Made by a program: the position numbers and the translations under genes. Below are positions 22,690 to 31,272 of a DNA stretch of 64,000 bases, piece by piece. This DNA is from Lederbergia citri (GTDB lineage: Bacteria > Bacillota > Bacilli > Bacillales > Bacillaceae_C). Location: the NCBI RefSeq assembly GCF_018343625.1, contig NZ_JAGYPG010000001.1, positions 230,342-294,341 on the forward strand, given 5' to 3'. The first letter of the stretch is position 1; every line of letters starts with the position of its first letter. The notes under the pieces were generated by a model. The model did no database searches and was not told where the DNA came from. It saw nothing but the letters and a program-made list of their open reading frames with translations.

Positions 22690-22935
22690 TTGGCTATTCC
22701 TGTAGCAGTTGGAGCAGTTAATATAGGTATGCTAAACACTAATAGCGCCGTTTCATTTGGTCAAAACCAGCTAGCTGGTTGGTCATCCCATAGAAAAACG
22801 AATAACGGAGCGGGTAACCAGGCTGGACTTTTTTCAAATATCAATAATTTAACTGTTATTATTGACAATGATCTAATTGATGGACAAATAAATGATCCAG
22901 ATATTATACCTGGACCTCAAGCTCAAGCCCTTTAA
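22690..22935 (+). CDS. GerPA/GerPF-like spore protein, closest to the classical family
   Basis: TTG 22690 is chosen since CTGGGGTG lies 6 bases upstream and the product then starts MAIPVAVGAVNIGMLNTNSA, much like the MPAIVGPIKINSV start of GerPA and GerPF. The module continues SFGQNQLAGWSSHRKTNNGAG and VIIDNDLIDGQINDPD, ending with GPQAQAL. The 81-residue length equals that of classical GerPA/PF. It is the last gene of the group; a terminator at 22986 ends the transcript. Role: inner coat protein affecting access of germinants, by family. Confidence 0.7.
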   Translation: MAIPVAVGAVNIGMLNTNSAVSFGQNQLAGWSSHRKTNNGAGNQAGLFSNINNLTVIIDNDLIDGQINDPDIIPGPQAQAL

Positions 22936-22985
22936 AAATAACTTGTAAATATGTATTATTTCGGAGAAATGGGGTTAATCAACTG

Positions 22986-23016
22986 ACACAATCATTTATT
23001 GGATTGTGTTTTTTTA
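22986..23016 (+). terminator. Terminator of the gerP-like group
   Basis: Stem ACACAATC / GATTGTGT with an 8-base loop and a run of T. Confidence 0.8.
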
Positions 23017-23057
23017 GTTTTATCATGGAAATCTGAAAAAGGAATTTTTTCGGCATC

Positions 23058-23082
23058 TTATATATAAAAAATTATATATAAA
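23058..23082. promoter_or_regulatory. Paired TTATATATAA palindromes before the MFS-PadR operon
   Basis: The 10-bp palindrome TTATATATAA occurs twice (23058-23067 and 23072-23081) about 70 bases upstream of the transporter. PadR regulators often bind AT-rich dyads in their own promoters, so this is a candidate operator. Confidence 0.4.
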
Positions 23083-23150
23083 TATTTACATATAAAAAAC
23101 AAAGAGTTACACTATAAGTAACGAATATATCCTGAGAGGAAGTTGTTATT

Positions 23151-24374
23151 TTGTTACTTAAAGAAAATAGTGCGTTTCGAAATTTATTTGTCGGAAGAGT
23201 TCTTTGTATATTTGCAGATTCAGTTCTATTTTTTTCCTTGTTAAAATGGTTAGAGATTCATTCTACGTCCAGTAACGATTTTACACTGTTTTATATTGCT
23301 TTTTATCTCCCCGTTTTTCTTTTTGCCTTACCGATTGGTGCATGGATCAATAATAAAACATTACAAAAAGTTATGCTGTATTCAAATTTAGTGCAAATTA
23401 TTCTGATGATTCTCTTCTTATTATTTATTCCACATTTATCATATAAGATGGCTTATCTCTTATTGATTGCAATAAGTATTTTAGGATTATTTTTTTTACC
23501 TGCTAATCAAGCACTTTTACCATATATTGTAGGAAATGAGGATCGTCCAAAGGCTAATAGTTTATTGCAGCTAGGATATACTGCTGTAAAAATACTTGGA
23601 CAAATATTTACTGCTTCTATGATAAAAGCTTCATTTGCACCAACATCATTAGTAATCGTCTCTATAGGATTTGTTTTTATTTCATTACTTTTTATAAAAA
23701 ATATAAAACCGATGGTAAAGATGGAGCAAAATGAAAAACAAAAACAATGGAAATTAATAATGGAAGGCGTACAGTATATTGTTAATCAACCTCAATTAAA
23801 GGCATTATTTCTTTTCTTAGCACTGGCCATGTTGTTTGCTATGTCGGTTGATTTAATCTTAATTTCATTTTTGAGTGATATACTAAAAGTTGGAGTTGAA
23901 AATTTAAGTTTTATTGGAACGGCGTCGGTGCTTGGGATAGCAATTGGGGCTATTATTGTTCCTAAAATTTATAAAAAAACTGAAAGAAAATGGCTTATGA
24001 TTCCACCATTATTTGCATTAAGCTTTAGCGTAGGCAGTCTTTATTTTATTACAAACTGGGTTTTAATTCTTCCATTTTTCTTTCTCCAGGGAATTGCGCT
24101 AGGTTGTTTTAATGTAACATTCATTACATATTTGCAAGATGTTATTTCAAGTGAAAATTATACGAGGACCTTTAGTTTGTACAATATGATAACTAGTTCA
24201 ATGGCATTGCCGGGAATAATCTTGGCGGGTCTATTATTAAATAAAATCAGTGTTTTACAAACTATCTTAGTTATCTCGTTAATCTTATTTATAATAGGGA
24301 TTTTAGGAATCTATTTTACTCCTAAGCTGGGTAAGGGTCAGGAAGAAGGGATAAATCTTAATGAAGCCGTGTGA
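23151..24374 (+). CDS. MFS efflux transporter
   Basis: A 407-residue major facilitator protein with 12 predicted membrane helices. Residues 1-60 include the GRVLCIFADSVLFFSLLKWL first helix and a loop-2 region (GAWINNKTLQKVM) related to motif A. The overall resemblance is to the macrolide-efflux/EntS-type group. TTG 23151 follows GAGAGGAAG. The gene is directly followed by a PadR regulator, the usual layout for an inducible drug or metabolite exporter. The substrate cannot be read from the sequence. A short 9-residue Glu/Gly-rich tail ends the protein. Confidence 0.8.
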   Translation: MLLKENSAFRNLFVGRVLCIFADSVLFFSLLKWLEIHSTSSNDFTLFYIAFYLPVFLFALPIGAWINNKTLQKVMLYSNLVQIILMILFLLFIPHLSYKMAYLLLIAISILGLFFLPANQALLPYIVGNEDRPKANSLLQLGYTAVKILGQIFTASMIKASFAPTSLVIVSIGFVFISLLFIKNIKPMVKMEQNEKQKQWKLIMEGVQYIVNQPQLKALFLFLALAMLFAMSVDLILISFLSDILKVGVENLSFIGTASVLGIAIGAIIVPKIYKKTERKWLMIPPLFALSFSVGSLYFITNWVLILPFFFLQGIALGCFNVTFITYLQDVISSENYTRTFSLYNMITSSMALPGIILAGLLLNKISVLQTILVISLILFIIGILGIYFTPKLGKGQEEGINLNEAV

Positions 24375-24404
24375 GAATAGACAGAAGTTGAAAGGATGAA
24401 GGTT

Positions 24405-25052
24405 ATGTCATTGCGTTTTGGAATACTTGGATTGTTGAGCGAGTGGGAAGCTAGTGGATATGACATTAAGAAGGAATTCGATGATCTCATGAGTATTTTC
24501 TGGCATTCTCATTTATCACAAATCTATCCAGAATTAAATAAGCTTGAAAAAGAAAAGTTAATTAATAGCAAATATATTGCCCAGGAAGGAAAACCAGATA
24601 AAAAAATATATACAATTACTGAAAAAGGTAAAGAAGAGCTGATGAATTGGTTATTAGCTCCTATTGAAGCTCCGAAACTTAAAGATGCTTTCCTAATGGA
24701 AACATTCTTTATGGACAATATTCCAGTTGACGAAGTATTATTCAAACTTAATATGTATAAAAAAGAGCGAACACAAAGATTAGAAAAGATGAAGAAAATT
24801 ATGTCAGAAAGATTGAAAAGCATAAAAGAAAGGAATGTGATGAAAGCAAGGATTTTAATGAGCTCTGTAGTTTTAAAACGGGGATACGAACAAGAATTAC
24901 AATATATTAAATGGTGTGAGGAGACAATTCAATTAGTAAAGTCGTGCAGCAATTTATGGGAAAAGAAAGAAGGTAGAAGTTCAACGATTCTACCATTTAC
25001 AAATTTTGAGGTAATTTTCATGCGATATTTTGCTGATATTTTAGAGGAATAA
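24405..25052 (+). CDS. PadR-family transcriptional regulator
   Basis: A 215-residue regulator. ATG 24405 is preferred because AAAGGA lies 8 bases upstream; an ATG at 24396 abuts the RBS. The N-terminal winged HTH (LRFGILGLLSEWEASGYDI, then FWHSHLSQIYPELNKLEKE and KKIYTITEKGKEEL) is classical PadR, and the C-terminal half is the helical Vir_act_alpha_C-type dimerisation domain (about 90-175). It is probably an autorepressor of the upstream exporter, acting at the AT-rich palindromes near 23058. Confidence 0.88.
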   Translation: MSLRFGILGLLSEWEASGYDIKKEFDDLMSIFWHSHLSQIYPELNKLEKEKLINSKYIAQEGKPDKKIYTITEKGKEELMNWLLAPIEAPKLKDAFLMETFFMDNIPVDEVLFKLNMYKKERTQRLEKMKKIMSERLKSIKERNVMKARILMSSVVLKRGYEQELQYIKWCEETIQLVKSCSNLWEKKEGRSSTILPFTNFEVIFMRYFADILEE

Positions 25053-25093
25053 GAAGAATTTTGTTAACTAGAATTACTTTTTAGGGTAATGGA

Positions 25094-25125
25094 AAAAGGG
25101 CAGTCACTAAAAGTGCTGCCCTTAA
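25094..25125. terminator. Bidirectional terminator between padR and the next gene
   Basis: Stem AAGGGCAG / CTGCCCTT extended by CAC/GTG with an AAAA-type loop, flanked by A and T runs. Confidence 0.75.
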
Positions 25126-25127
25126 TC

Positions 25128-25424
25128 TCACCAAAAAAAGAAATCAAAGAATCCAAAGCCGAAAGGAACAAAGAATTGTGCTCCGAAAAATGCACCACCT
25201 CCGAAAAACCCTAAACCATATCCTCCAAAAGGATTAGAGCTTATTTCAGAAATCTCTAAACCATCATCTCTAACCTTTACGATTTTTCCTATACTCCACT
25301 TACCGTCTTCATTTCGAAATCGGATCAACTGACCTTCATAAAGGTGTAGTTTTTCATGAAGATTTTCCAAAATGGAAAACGTCCTCTCATAAGAGAACTG
25401 ATAAATGTTATGAAAGGAATACAA
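25128..25424 (-). CDS. SH3-like domain protein with Gly/Phe-rich tail
   Basis: The frame encodes up to 98 residues. The centre (EGQLIRFRNEDGKWSIGKI, then VKVRDDGLEIS) looks like a small SH3-type beta barrel, and the last 30 residues are Gly/Phe-rich (GGYGLGFFGGGAFFGA) and end in FFDFFFW. Such tails occur in small Bacillus spore or envelope proteins. The start is uncertain: TTG 25424 gives the longest product, but GAGAGGA near 25382-25388 would better serve a TTG at 25370, giving 80 residues. Function unknown. Confidence 0.55.
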   Translation of the reverse strand: MYSFHNIYQFSYERTFSILENLHEKLHLYEGQLIRFRNEDGKWSIGKIVKVRDDGLEISEISSNPFGGYGLGFFGGGAFFGAQFFVPFGFGFFDFFFW

Positions 25425-25666
25425 TTATTGCAAGGACTGCTAACTAAATTCTTGTCCCAACATTAGTAATCTGATAACTAAAATCAGGTGTTTTCTATTA
25501 AAAAAATACCTTCATTTTATTCTGTTAAATTTTTTTACAGTAAATTTATGTAAAATACATTTTTTACTAAAATCAGTTCATACATTTTAAGTCCTACCGT
25601 AATAAATGATAAAATGTAAAATACGATGTTACATCAGCGATGAACATGAAGGAAAGAGGGGAATCA

Positions 25667-26968
25667 ATGCGTAAATTATCTTCATTAACAACCATGTTCG
25701 CTTCCTTACAATGGTTATTTTTTATTTTTGCCAATATCGTTGTCGTTCCTGTATCTATAGGCTTTGCCTTTGAGCTTACGTCTGCGGATATTGCTTCCAT
25801 TCTTAGAACGTCGTTAATTGTAACAGGAATAGCGTGTATGTTGCAGGGGCTTTGGGGACATCGCTATCCCTTGATGGAAGGACCGTCTGGTGTTATTTGG
25901 GGAATGCTTTTGAATTTAAGCTTATCTGCTCCAGTTCTCGGGTTAAGTTTAACAGAAGTAGGTGGAGGAATTGCGACTGGAATGCTGCTAGCTGGCGCAG
26001 CAACCCTTCTTATTGTTGCTTTTAAACTCATTCCATTTATTCAAAAGGTATTCAGTCCGATGGTATTAAGTGTTTATTTATTCCTGCTTACTTTTCAACT
26101 TGTATTTGTATTTTTTAAAGGAATGTTGAAGGTAAATCATGACGGAACATTGAATTTGCCTATCACTTTATTTTCTTTTTGTGTTGCGATAATAGTGGCC
26201 CTTATAAAAGTAAAAGGAAATAAAACGGTTGGAAATTTTTCAATATTAATAGGAATGATTGGCGGTTGGATTTTGTATAGTTTGCTTTTCCCGACTGAGC
26301 AACAGGTAAACTCAGGGACTACTCATCTTTTTACCTTATTTCCTCTAGGGAAGCCCAATTTAGAAATTGGAATTATTGCGATAACATTTTTAGGCTGTCT
26401 AATCAACTTAATTAATACCATTACCTCTATACAAGCTGCATCTAAGTTAATGAATGAAAAGCCGAAAATGAGCCAATATCGTAATTCTTATATTTTGACG
26501 GGTCTATACACTTTTGCGGCATCGTTATTTGGACTTGTTTCGTACGCACCATTTGCATCATCAATCGGCTTTTTGGAGAGTACTCAAATTTTTAAAAAGA
26601 AGCCTTTTATTATTGGTGGAGCACTTATTTCTTTGCTTGGAATTCTTCCGTATTTTTCTTCATTACTTGCGACATTGCCTATCACTGTAGGAAATGCGGT
26701 CCTTTTTGTAGCGTATCTTCAGTTGTTTGGAACGTCTTTAAAAAGTTTAGGAGGATATTCATTTAACTCAATTACAATTCATCGAATTGCGGCACCTGTC
26801 CTTATTGGCGTATGTTTGATGACGGTGGGTACAGAACTTTTCAGTAATTTTCCAGCGGTAATTCAACCTCTTATCAGCAATGGATTTATTATGGGAGTAC
26901 TTATATCTATTTTTCTTGAAGGTGTTATCAATTGGGATACTGTAGGGTTAGAGAAATCAGCAGAATAA
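25667..26968 (+). CDS. NCS2-type nucleobase (uracil/xanthine) permease
   Basis: A 433-residue permease with about 12-14 membrane helices. ATG 25667 follows GAAAGAGGGG. The segment HRYPLMEGPSGVIWGML near residue 60 corresponds to the first substrate-binding repeat of NCS2 transporters, and SYAPFASSIGFLESTQIF (about 290-310) matches the second, where a glutamate usually binds the base; here the glutamate lies in FLEST. It may take up a purine or pyrimidine by proton symport, but the exact substrate is unknown. The next gene (yueD) is 19 bases downstream and may be co-transcribed. Confidence 0.8.
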   Translation: MRKLSSLTTMFASLQWLFFIFANIVVVPVSIGFAFELTSADIASILRTSLIVTGIACMLQGLWGHRYPLMEGPSGVIWGMLLNLSLSAPVLGLSLTEVGGGIATGMLLAGAATLLIVAFKLIPFIQKVFSPMVLSVYLFLLTFQLVFVFFKGMLKVNHDGTLNLPITLFSFCVAIIVALIKVKGNKTVGNFSILIGMIGGWILYSLLFPTEQQVNSGTTHLFTLFPLGKPNLEIGIIAITFLGCLINLINTITSIQAASKLMNEKPKMSQYRNSYILTGLYTFAASLFGLVSYAPFASSIGFLESTQIFKKKPFIIGGALISLLGILPYFSSLLATLPITVGNAVLFVAYLQLFGTSLKSLGGYSFNSITIHRIAAPVLIGVCLMTVGTELFSNFPAVIQPLISNGFIMGVLISIFLEGVINWDTVGLEKSAE

Positions 26969-26987
26969 TTAATCGGGAGAGATCAAC

Positions 26988-27740
26988 ATGCATGTGTTTT
27001 TTGTTACTGGTGCTTCAAAAGGAATCGGCTTTGCGCTATGTAAGGAATTACTGCAAGAGAACCACTTAATTGTGTGTGTAGCAAGAACGAAAAATAAGGA
27101 ACTTTTGCAAATGGCAAAAGAAAGTAACTGTAAGTTGGATTTTCTTGAATATGACTTGGCGATGAGTGACGGTATAGAGGAAATAATGAAAAAAATGATC
27201 CGTCTTATCCCAGATCAGCCTCAATCCGTTACGTTGGTTAATAATGCAGGGGTCATCGATCCGATTGGACCTACTGAAAATAACTACCCTGAAGCCATCA
27301 TTAAAAGCATAGCGGTGAATTTAACGGCTCCAATGGTATTAACCTCCGCATTTATCAAACAATTACATAACAATTCGATTCCTAAGAAAGTAATCAATAT
27401 TTCTTCGGGAGCAGGACGTCATCCATATTCCGGATGGAGCAGTTATTGTGCAGGTAAAGCAGGTCTTGATCATTATACTAGAGTAGTTTACGAGGAACAA
27501 AAAAGGGTACCAAATGGAGTTAATGTCATTTCCGTAGCCCCTGGAATTATCGATACAGGTATGCAGGAGAGAATTCGCCAAAGTGATAAACAGGATTTTG
27601 AGTTGATTGAACGGTTTATAGAGTATAAAAAGGAAGGTATGCTAAGTTCACCGGAGAATACAGCTAAGAAGCTGATTAAAATGATTCAAAGTGATGATTT
27701 TAATAAACTTGATCCAGTAGTGGACTTAAGAGATTTTTAA
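26988..27740 (+). CDS. yueD: (S)-benzoin-forming benzil reductase, SDR family
   Basis: A 250-residue short-chain dehydrogenase. The cofactor motif TGASKGIG is at residues 7-14, NNAG at about 86-89, and the catalytic Ser-Tyr-Lys appear as NISSGAGRHPYSGWSSYCAGKAG (written here in parts: NISSGAG, then YCAGK). The GWSSYCAGKAGLDH segment and the SPGxxDTxMQ-like end (APGIIDTGMQERIRQS) closely follow B. subtilis YueD, an NADPH-dependent diketone reductase. RBS CGGGAGAG. A strong terminator ends the unit. The natural substrate is not known even for YueD. Confidence 0.85.
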   Translation: MHVFFVTGASKGIGFALCKELLQENHLIVCVARTKNKELLQMAKESNCKLDFLEYDLAMSDGIEEIMKKMIRLIPDQPQSVTLVNNAGVIDPIGPTENNYPEAIIKSIAVNLTAPMVLTSAFIKQLHNNSIPKKVINISSGAGRHPYSGWSSYCAGKAGLDHYTRVVYEEQKRVPNGVNVISVAPGIIDTGMQERIRQSDKQDFELIERFIEYKKEGMLSSPENTAKKLIKMIQSDDFNKLDPVVDLRDF

Positions 27741-27762
27741 CACTAATTACGATATATTTTGT

Positions 27763-27803
27763 GAGCTCCTAAGCAATGTTTATTGAATAGGAGCTCTTTT
27801 TTT
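27763..27803 (+). terminator. Terminator after yueD
   Basis: Stem GAGCTCCTA / TAGGAGCTC followed by seven T. Confidence 0.9.
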
Positions 27804-27817
27804 ATGATTTAATATAT

Positions 27818-27831
27818 TGCAATCGTTTTCA
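27818..27831 (+). promoter_or_regulatory. CcpA cre site
   Basis: TGCAATCGTTTTCA matches the cre consensus TGWAANCGNTNWCA except at one position. It lies just upstream of the LacI-type regulator gene, suggesting catabolite repression of the sugar operon. Confidence 0.55.
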
Positions 27832-27852
27832 TTTTGTTGTAAAGTTTATTTA

Positions 27853-27866
27853 CCGAAACGTTTTGG
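27853..27866 (+). promoter_or_regulatory. Operator of the LacI-type regulator (copy 1)
   Basis: CCGAAACGTTTTGG, a near-palindrome centred on CG as is usual for LacI/GalR operators. The same 14 bases occur at 28933. Here it lies directly upstream of the regulator's own RBS, so autoregulation is likely. Confidence 0.7.
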
Positions 27867-27876
27867 GGGAAGTTAA

Positions 27877-28887
27877 TTGACTACTATAAAAGATATAGCA
27901 AAAGTTGCCGGTGTATCCGTAACAACTGTCTCGAGGGCATTGAACGGATATTCGGATGTAAGTGAAAAAACAAGAAAAAAAATAGAACTTATTGCAAAGG
28001 AATTGAACTATAGTCCAAATACCCTTGCACGTAGTTTAGTGATGAACAAATCGAAAACGATAGGTCTTCTTATTTCCGGAATCCATAAAGGGATGATTAA
28101 AGATGATTTTATGGTGGAAATTCTAGCAGGAATTGATGATTATGTAGCTTATACAGACTACGACCTTATACTGTTTAGCACAAATTCTACTAAACAACGA
28201 GAAAAAACATATTCTCAACTAATCCGAGAAAGAAAAGTAGATGGGGTAATACTACAGGGAATGAAAACAGAAGATCCATATTTAAAAGAAGTCGTTGAAA
28301 GCGATATCCCGTGTGTATTGATTGATATTCCCATTAAATCCTCAACCGTAGGATATGTAACAACTGATAATGTTCTGGGAGCTAAAAAGGCTACAGAATA
28401 TCTAATTGGCCTAGGACATAAAAATATCGCGATGATGAATGGGCATAATTTTGCTTTTGTAAGCCAATCAAGACTTGAAGGGTATTTAGAAGCACTGAAC
28501 GAAGCAGATATTGCTGTTAATTGGGAATGGATTGTTAACGGAGAGTTTGAGGAGAGTGTGGCGGAGAGAGTTGCTACATATTTATTAACAAAAAACCCTG
28601 AAATTACAGCTATATTTTGTGCTAGTGATCTAATGGCTTTTGGGACTATGAAAGCGGCAAAAAATCTTGGAATTAGTGTTCCTGATGAGCTTTCTATTAT
28701 TGGATTTGACGATATATTATTAGCTTCCTATGTAACACCACCACTAACCACAATCGCGCAAGATAAATTTGAGATGGGTTATCAAGCTGCTAAGCTTTTA
28801 TTGGAAATGTTGGAAAATAGAGAAGGAGTACATGGGATTTATCTAGATACAGAGTTAAAAGTAAGAGAATCAACTAAGAGTAGATAG
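27877..28887 (+). CDS. LacI-family transcriptional regulator of the sugar operon
   Basis: A 336-residue LacI/GalR protein. The N-terminal HTH (TIKDIAKVAGVSVTTVSRAL) and hinge (SPNTLARSLVMNKSKTIGLL) are canonical, followed by the periplasmic-binding-protein-like effector domain (PDELSIIGFDD near residues 265-275). The start is TTG after TGGGGGA. It precedes the binding protein and two permeases, and the identical operator at 27853 and 28933 ties it to both itself and the transporter. The effector is probably the transported sugar or its phosphate. Confidence 0.92.
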   Translation: MTTIKDIAKVAGVSVTTVSRALNGYSDVSEKTRKKIELIAKELNYSPNTLARSLVMNKSKTIGLLISGIHKGMIKDDFMVEILAGIDDYVAYTDYDLILFSTNSTKQREKTYSQLIRERKVDGVILQGMKTEDPYLKEVVESDIPCVLIDIPIKSSTVGYVTTDNVLGAKKATEYLIGLGHKNIAMMNGHNFAFVSQSRLEGYLEALNEADIAVNWEWIVNGEFEESVAERVATYLLTKNPEITAIFCASDLMAFGTMKAAKNLGISVPDELSIIGFDDILLASYVTPPLTTIAQDKFEMGYQAAKLLLEMLENREGVHGIYLDTELKVRESTKSR

Positions 28888-28932
28888 ATTACTAAGTATG
28901 TATAAACGGTAACGGAATACTGTATTAAAAAT

Positions 28933-28946
28933 CCGAAACGTTTTGG
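28933..28946 (+). promoter_or_regulatory. Operator of the LacI-type regulator (copy 2)
   Basis: CCGAAACGTTTTGG, identical to the site at 27853, 70 bases upstream of the solute-binding protein start. Confidence 0.7.
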
Positions 28947-29015
28947 AGGGGGTGGTCGACTTTAATATTTAGTGTTCATATTGATATTAAAAATAAAACG
29001 AGGGGGAATTTATTA

Positions 29016-30281
29016 ATGAATTTGAAAAGAACGATATTAATGGTTTTATCTTTGGTTGCATTATCGATTATTATGATTGGTTGTTCAAAAAATCCAACAT
29101 CCAATTCATCTAATTCTTCAAAAAATGAAGGTAATAAAGCTGTTGAAGTGAGAGTCGGTTATCCTGCAGGAGATGTTGCTGCTGGGAAGTTCATGGAGGA
29201 ATTGATTGATGAATTTAATAATGATCATGAAGATATAAAGATTAAGGGAGAGCCTATTTCTGGTGATTATAATGATTCGATAAAAACTCAAATGGCTTCT
29301 AACACTGAACCAGATATTATATCGCTTGATCCACAACTTTTTCCGAGTATGGTAGATGCGAATAAATTGTTGCCTCTGGATGATTTTATGGGTGACTATG
29401 ACCTTGATGATTTTGAAGAAAATCTACTTCAGGCAACTACATATCAGGATCAATTATATGGATTGCCGATTGACTACAATACATTAGCTCTTTTCTATAA
29501 TGAAACAATGTTAGAAGAAGCTGGAGTTCAGGTTCCTAAAACTTGGGAAGAACTTGTAGAGGCAGCAACAAAATTGACTAGTGACAATGTTAAAGGTTTA
29601 GTGCTTCAAAATGAATTGCCACGTTTCCAGCCTTTATTTTATTCCAATGGTGGTTCAATGATGGATGGCGATAAACCAAAAGTTAACTCGAAAGAAAATG
29701 TAGAAGCGCTTGAGTATTGGATTTCATTATTTAAAAAAGGAATTGCATCTACTCCAGCAGATTTAGGGGTAGGCTGGGATGGAGACGCTTTTGCCCAAGG
29801 GTTAGCAGCTATGACAATTGAAGGAAACTGGATGTCTGGATATATTGAAGAATTAGATCCTAATTTAAAATATGGAATTGCCCAAATTCCAATGAGTAAA
29901 GAATATGCAAGTATGGCATTTACAGGTAGTTTTTCTGTTTCGAATAGTACAAAAAATAAAGAAGCAGCTACAGAGTTCCTAAAGTTTATAGCGAGTGAAA
30001 GAGGGATATTGGCTAAGGTTGAACAAGGAAATGGCGGAGTCATACCGGCAAGAAAATCTTTAAAAGATGGATTTTTAGAAAAGTATCCTGTTAAACAAGC
30101 ATTTATTGATGCAGTTCAGGAATCTTCTGCATTTTCGTACGGGATGATTAGTCCAGTTGTCATTAAAGCAATGAACGATGCAGCAGAGAGTTTACTATTA
30201 GATGATAAAGCAGATACTCAAACTGTTTTAGATGAAGTGCAAAAAGAACTGGACGCTGAACTCGAAAAGATAGGGCAGTAA
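29016..30281 (+). CDS. Sugar ABC transporter substrate-binding lipoprotein
   Basis: A 421-residue family 1 extracellular solute-binding protein. It has a lipoprotein signal (MNLKRTILMVLSLVALSIIM, then IGCSKN with the lipid-modified Cys23) and a Ser/Asn-rich linker. The body shows typical features such as PDIISLDPQLFPSMV, DYNTLALFYNETML and GNWMSGYIEELDP. It delivers a carbohydrate to the two permeases that follow. RBS GAGGGGGA. No ATPase gene is present in the cluster, so a shared MsmX-type ATPase encoded elsewhere is expected. Confidence 0.92.
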   Translation: MNLKRTILMVLSLVALSIIMIGCSKNPTSNSSNSSKNEGNKAVEVRVGYPAGDVAAGKFMEELIDEFNNDHEDIKIKGEPISGDYNDSIKTQMASNTEPDIISLDPQLFPSMVDANKLLPLDDFMGDYDLDDFEENLLQATTYQDQLYGLPIDYNTLALFYNETMLEEAGVQVPKTWEELVEAATKLTSDNVKGLVLQNELPRFQPLFYSNGGSMMDGDKPKVNSKENVEALEYWISLFKKGIASTPADLGVGWDGDAFAQGLAAMTIEGNWMSGYIEELDPNLKYGIAQIPMSKEYASMAFTGSFSVSNSTKNKEAATEFLKFIASERGILAKVEQGNGGVIPARKSLKDGFLEKYPVKQAFIDAVQESSAFSYGMISPVVIKAMNDAAESLLLDDKADTQTVLDEVQKELDAELEKIGQ

Positions 30282-30289
30282 GAAAGAGA

Positions 30290-30331
30290 AATAAAATAGA
30301 GGAAACTTATGAATGTTTCCTCTATTTTATT
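30290..30331 (+). terminator. Intercistronic stem-loop after the binding protein gene
   Basis: A perfect 17-bp stem AATAAAATAGAGGAAAC / GTTTCCTCTATTTTATT. Placed between binding protein and permease genes, it probably stabilises the upstream mRNA or reduces read-through so that the binding protein is made in excess. Confidence 0.75.
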
Positions 30332-30348
30332 ACAAAGAGGATGGTAAA

Positions 30349-31257
30349 ATGAGTCGAAAATACCCAAAAGTTATAAGTCATAAAAGAAAACAAGAGATAA
30401 TGGCTGCTTATATATTAATTACTCCTGCTGTTTTTTATTTACTAGTATTCTTAATTGGACCTATTTTATATGCATTTATATTAAGCTTTCAAGACCATAA
30501 TCTATTAAAACCAGAACAAGCAAAATTTATAGGTTTAAAAAATTATTTTAATTTGTTTGAAGATCCAGTCTTTAGAAAGGCTTTATATAATACATTTAAG
30601 TTCTCTTTTTACGTTGTTCCGCTCCAAACAGTATTATCATTATTATTAGCTGTTGTGGCTAATCAAAATATTAAAGGAAGAACCTTCTTTAGGGTCTCCT
30701 ATTACTTGCCTTCTATTACTTCCATGGTGGCAATTTCAGCAATATTCATGTTTCTATTTAACCGAAATGGAATTGCTAATAAATTTTTGTCAATATTTGG
30801 CTTTGATCCTGTAAGCTGGTTCGCAGATCCCCATTATGCCCTATATCTCATTATCATATTGTCCGTTTGGGCGGGTGTAGGCGTAAATATGCTTATATAC
30901 TTAGCAGGGCTTCAGGATATACCTACTTCTGTTTATGAATCATCAAGGATTGATGGTGCTTCAGCCATTCAGCAATTTTTTTATATAACCGTTCCACTTT
31001 TAAAGGAAAAAACATTTTTTGTTGTAATAATTGGGTTAATTGGAACTTTGCAAATCTTTGACCAAGCGTATATTATATCTCGAGGTTCAGGTGGTCCATT
31101 AAATTCGACTATGACGGTTGTTTTGTATTTATATAATAAAGCTTTCGGAGAGAATCAGGCTGGATATGCTTCGGCTGCTGCTTTTGTATTGTTTATATTA
31201 ATTTTCACATTAACCGTTTTACAGAAAAAGTTTTTTGATGAAGGTACGCCAAGATAA
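30349..31257 (+). CDS. Sugar ABC transporter permease (MalF type)
   Basis: ATG 30349 follows AAAGAGGATGG; the product has 302 residues. Six membrane helices and the EAA loop (ESSRIDGASAIQQFFYITVPLL, given here in part as SSRIDGASAIQQFF) that contacts the ATPase are visible near residues 200-225. The protein is of the UgpA/MalF-like group of carbohydrate importers and pairs with the next gene, 15 bases downstream. Confidence 0.9.
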   Translation: MSRKYPKVISHKRKQEIMAAYILITPAVFYLLVFLIGPILYAFILSFQDHNLLKPEQAKFIGLKNYFNLFEDPVFRKALYNTFKFSFYVVPLQTVLSLLLAVVANQNIKGRTFFRVSYYLPSITSMVAISAIFMFLFNRNGIANKFLSIFGFDPVSWFADPHYALYLIIILSVWAGVGVNMLIYLAGLQDIPTSVYESSRIDGASAIQQFFYITVPLLKEKTFFVVIIGLIGTLQIFDQAYIISRGSGGPLNSTMTVVLYLYNKAFGENQAGYASAAAFVLFILIFTLTVLQKKFFDEGTPR

Positions 31258-31272
31258 AAAGGAGTATTATTT

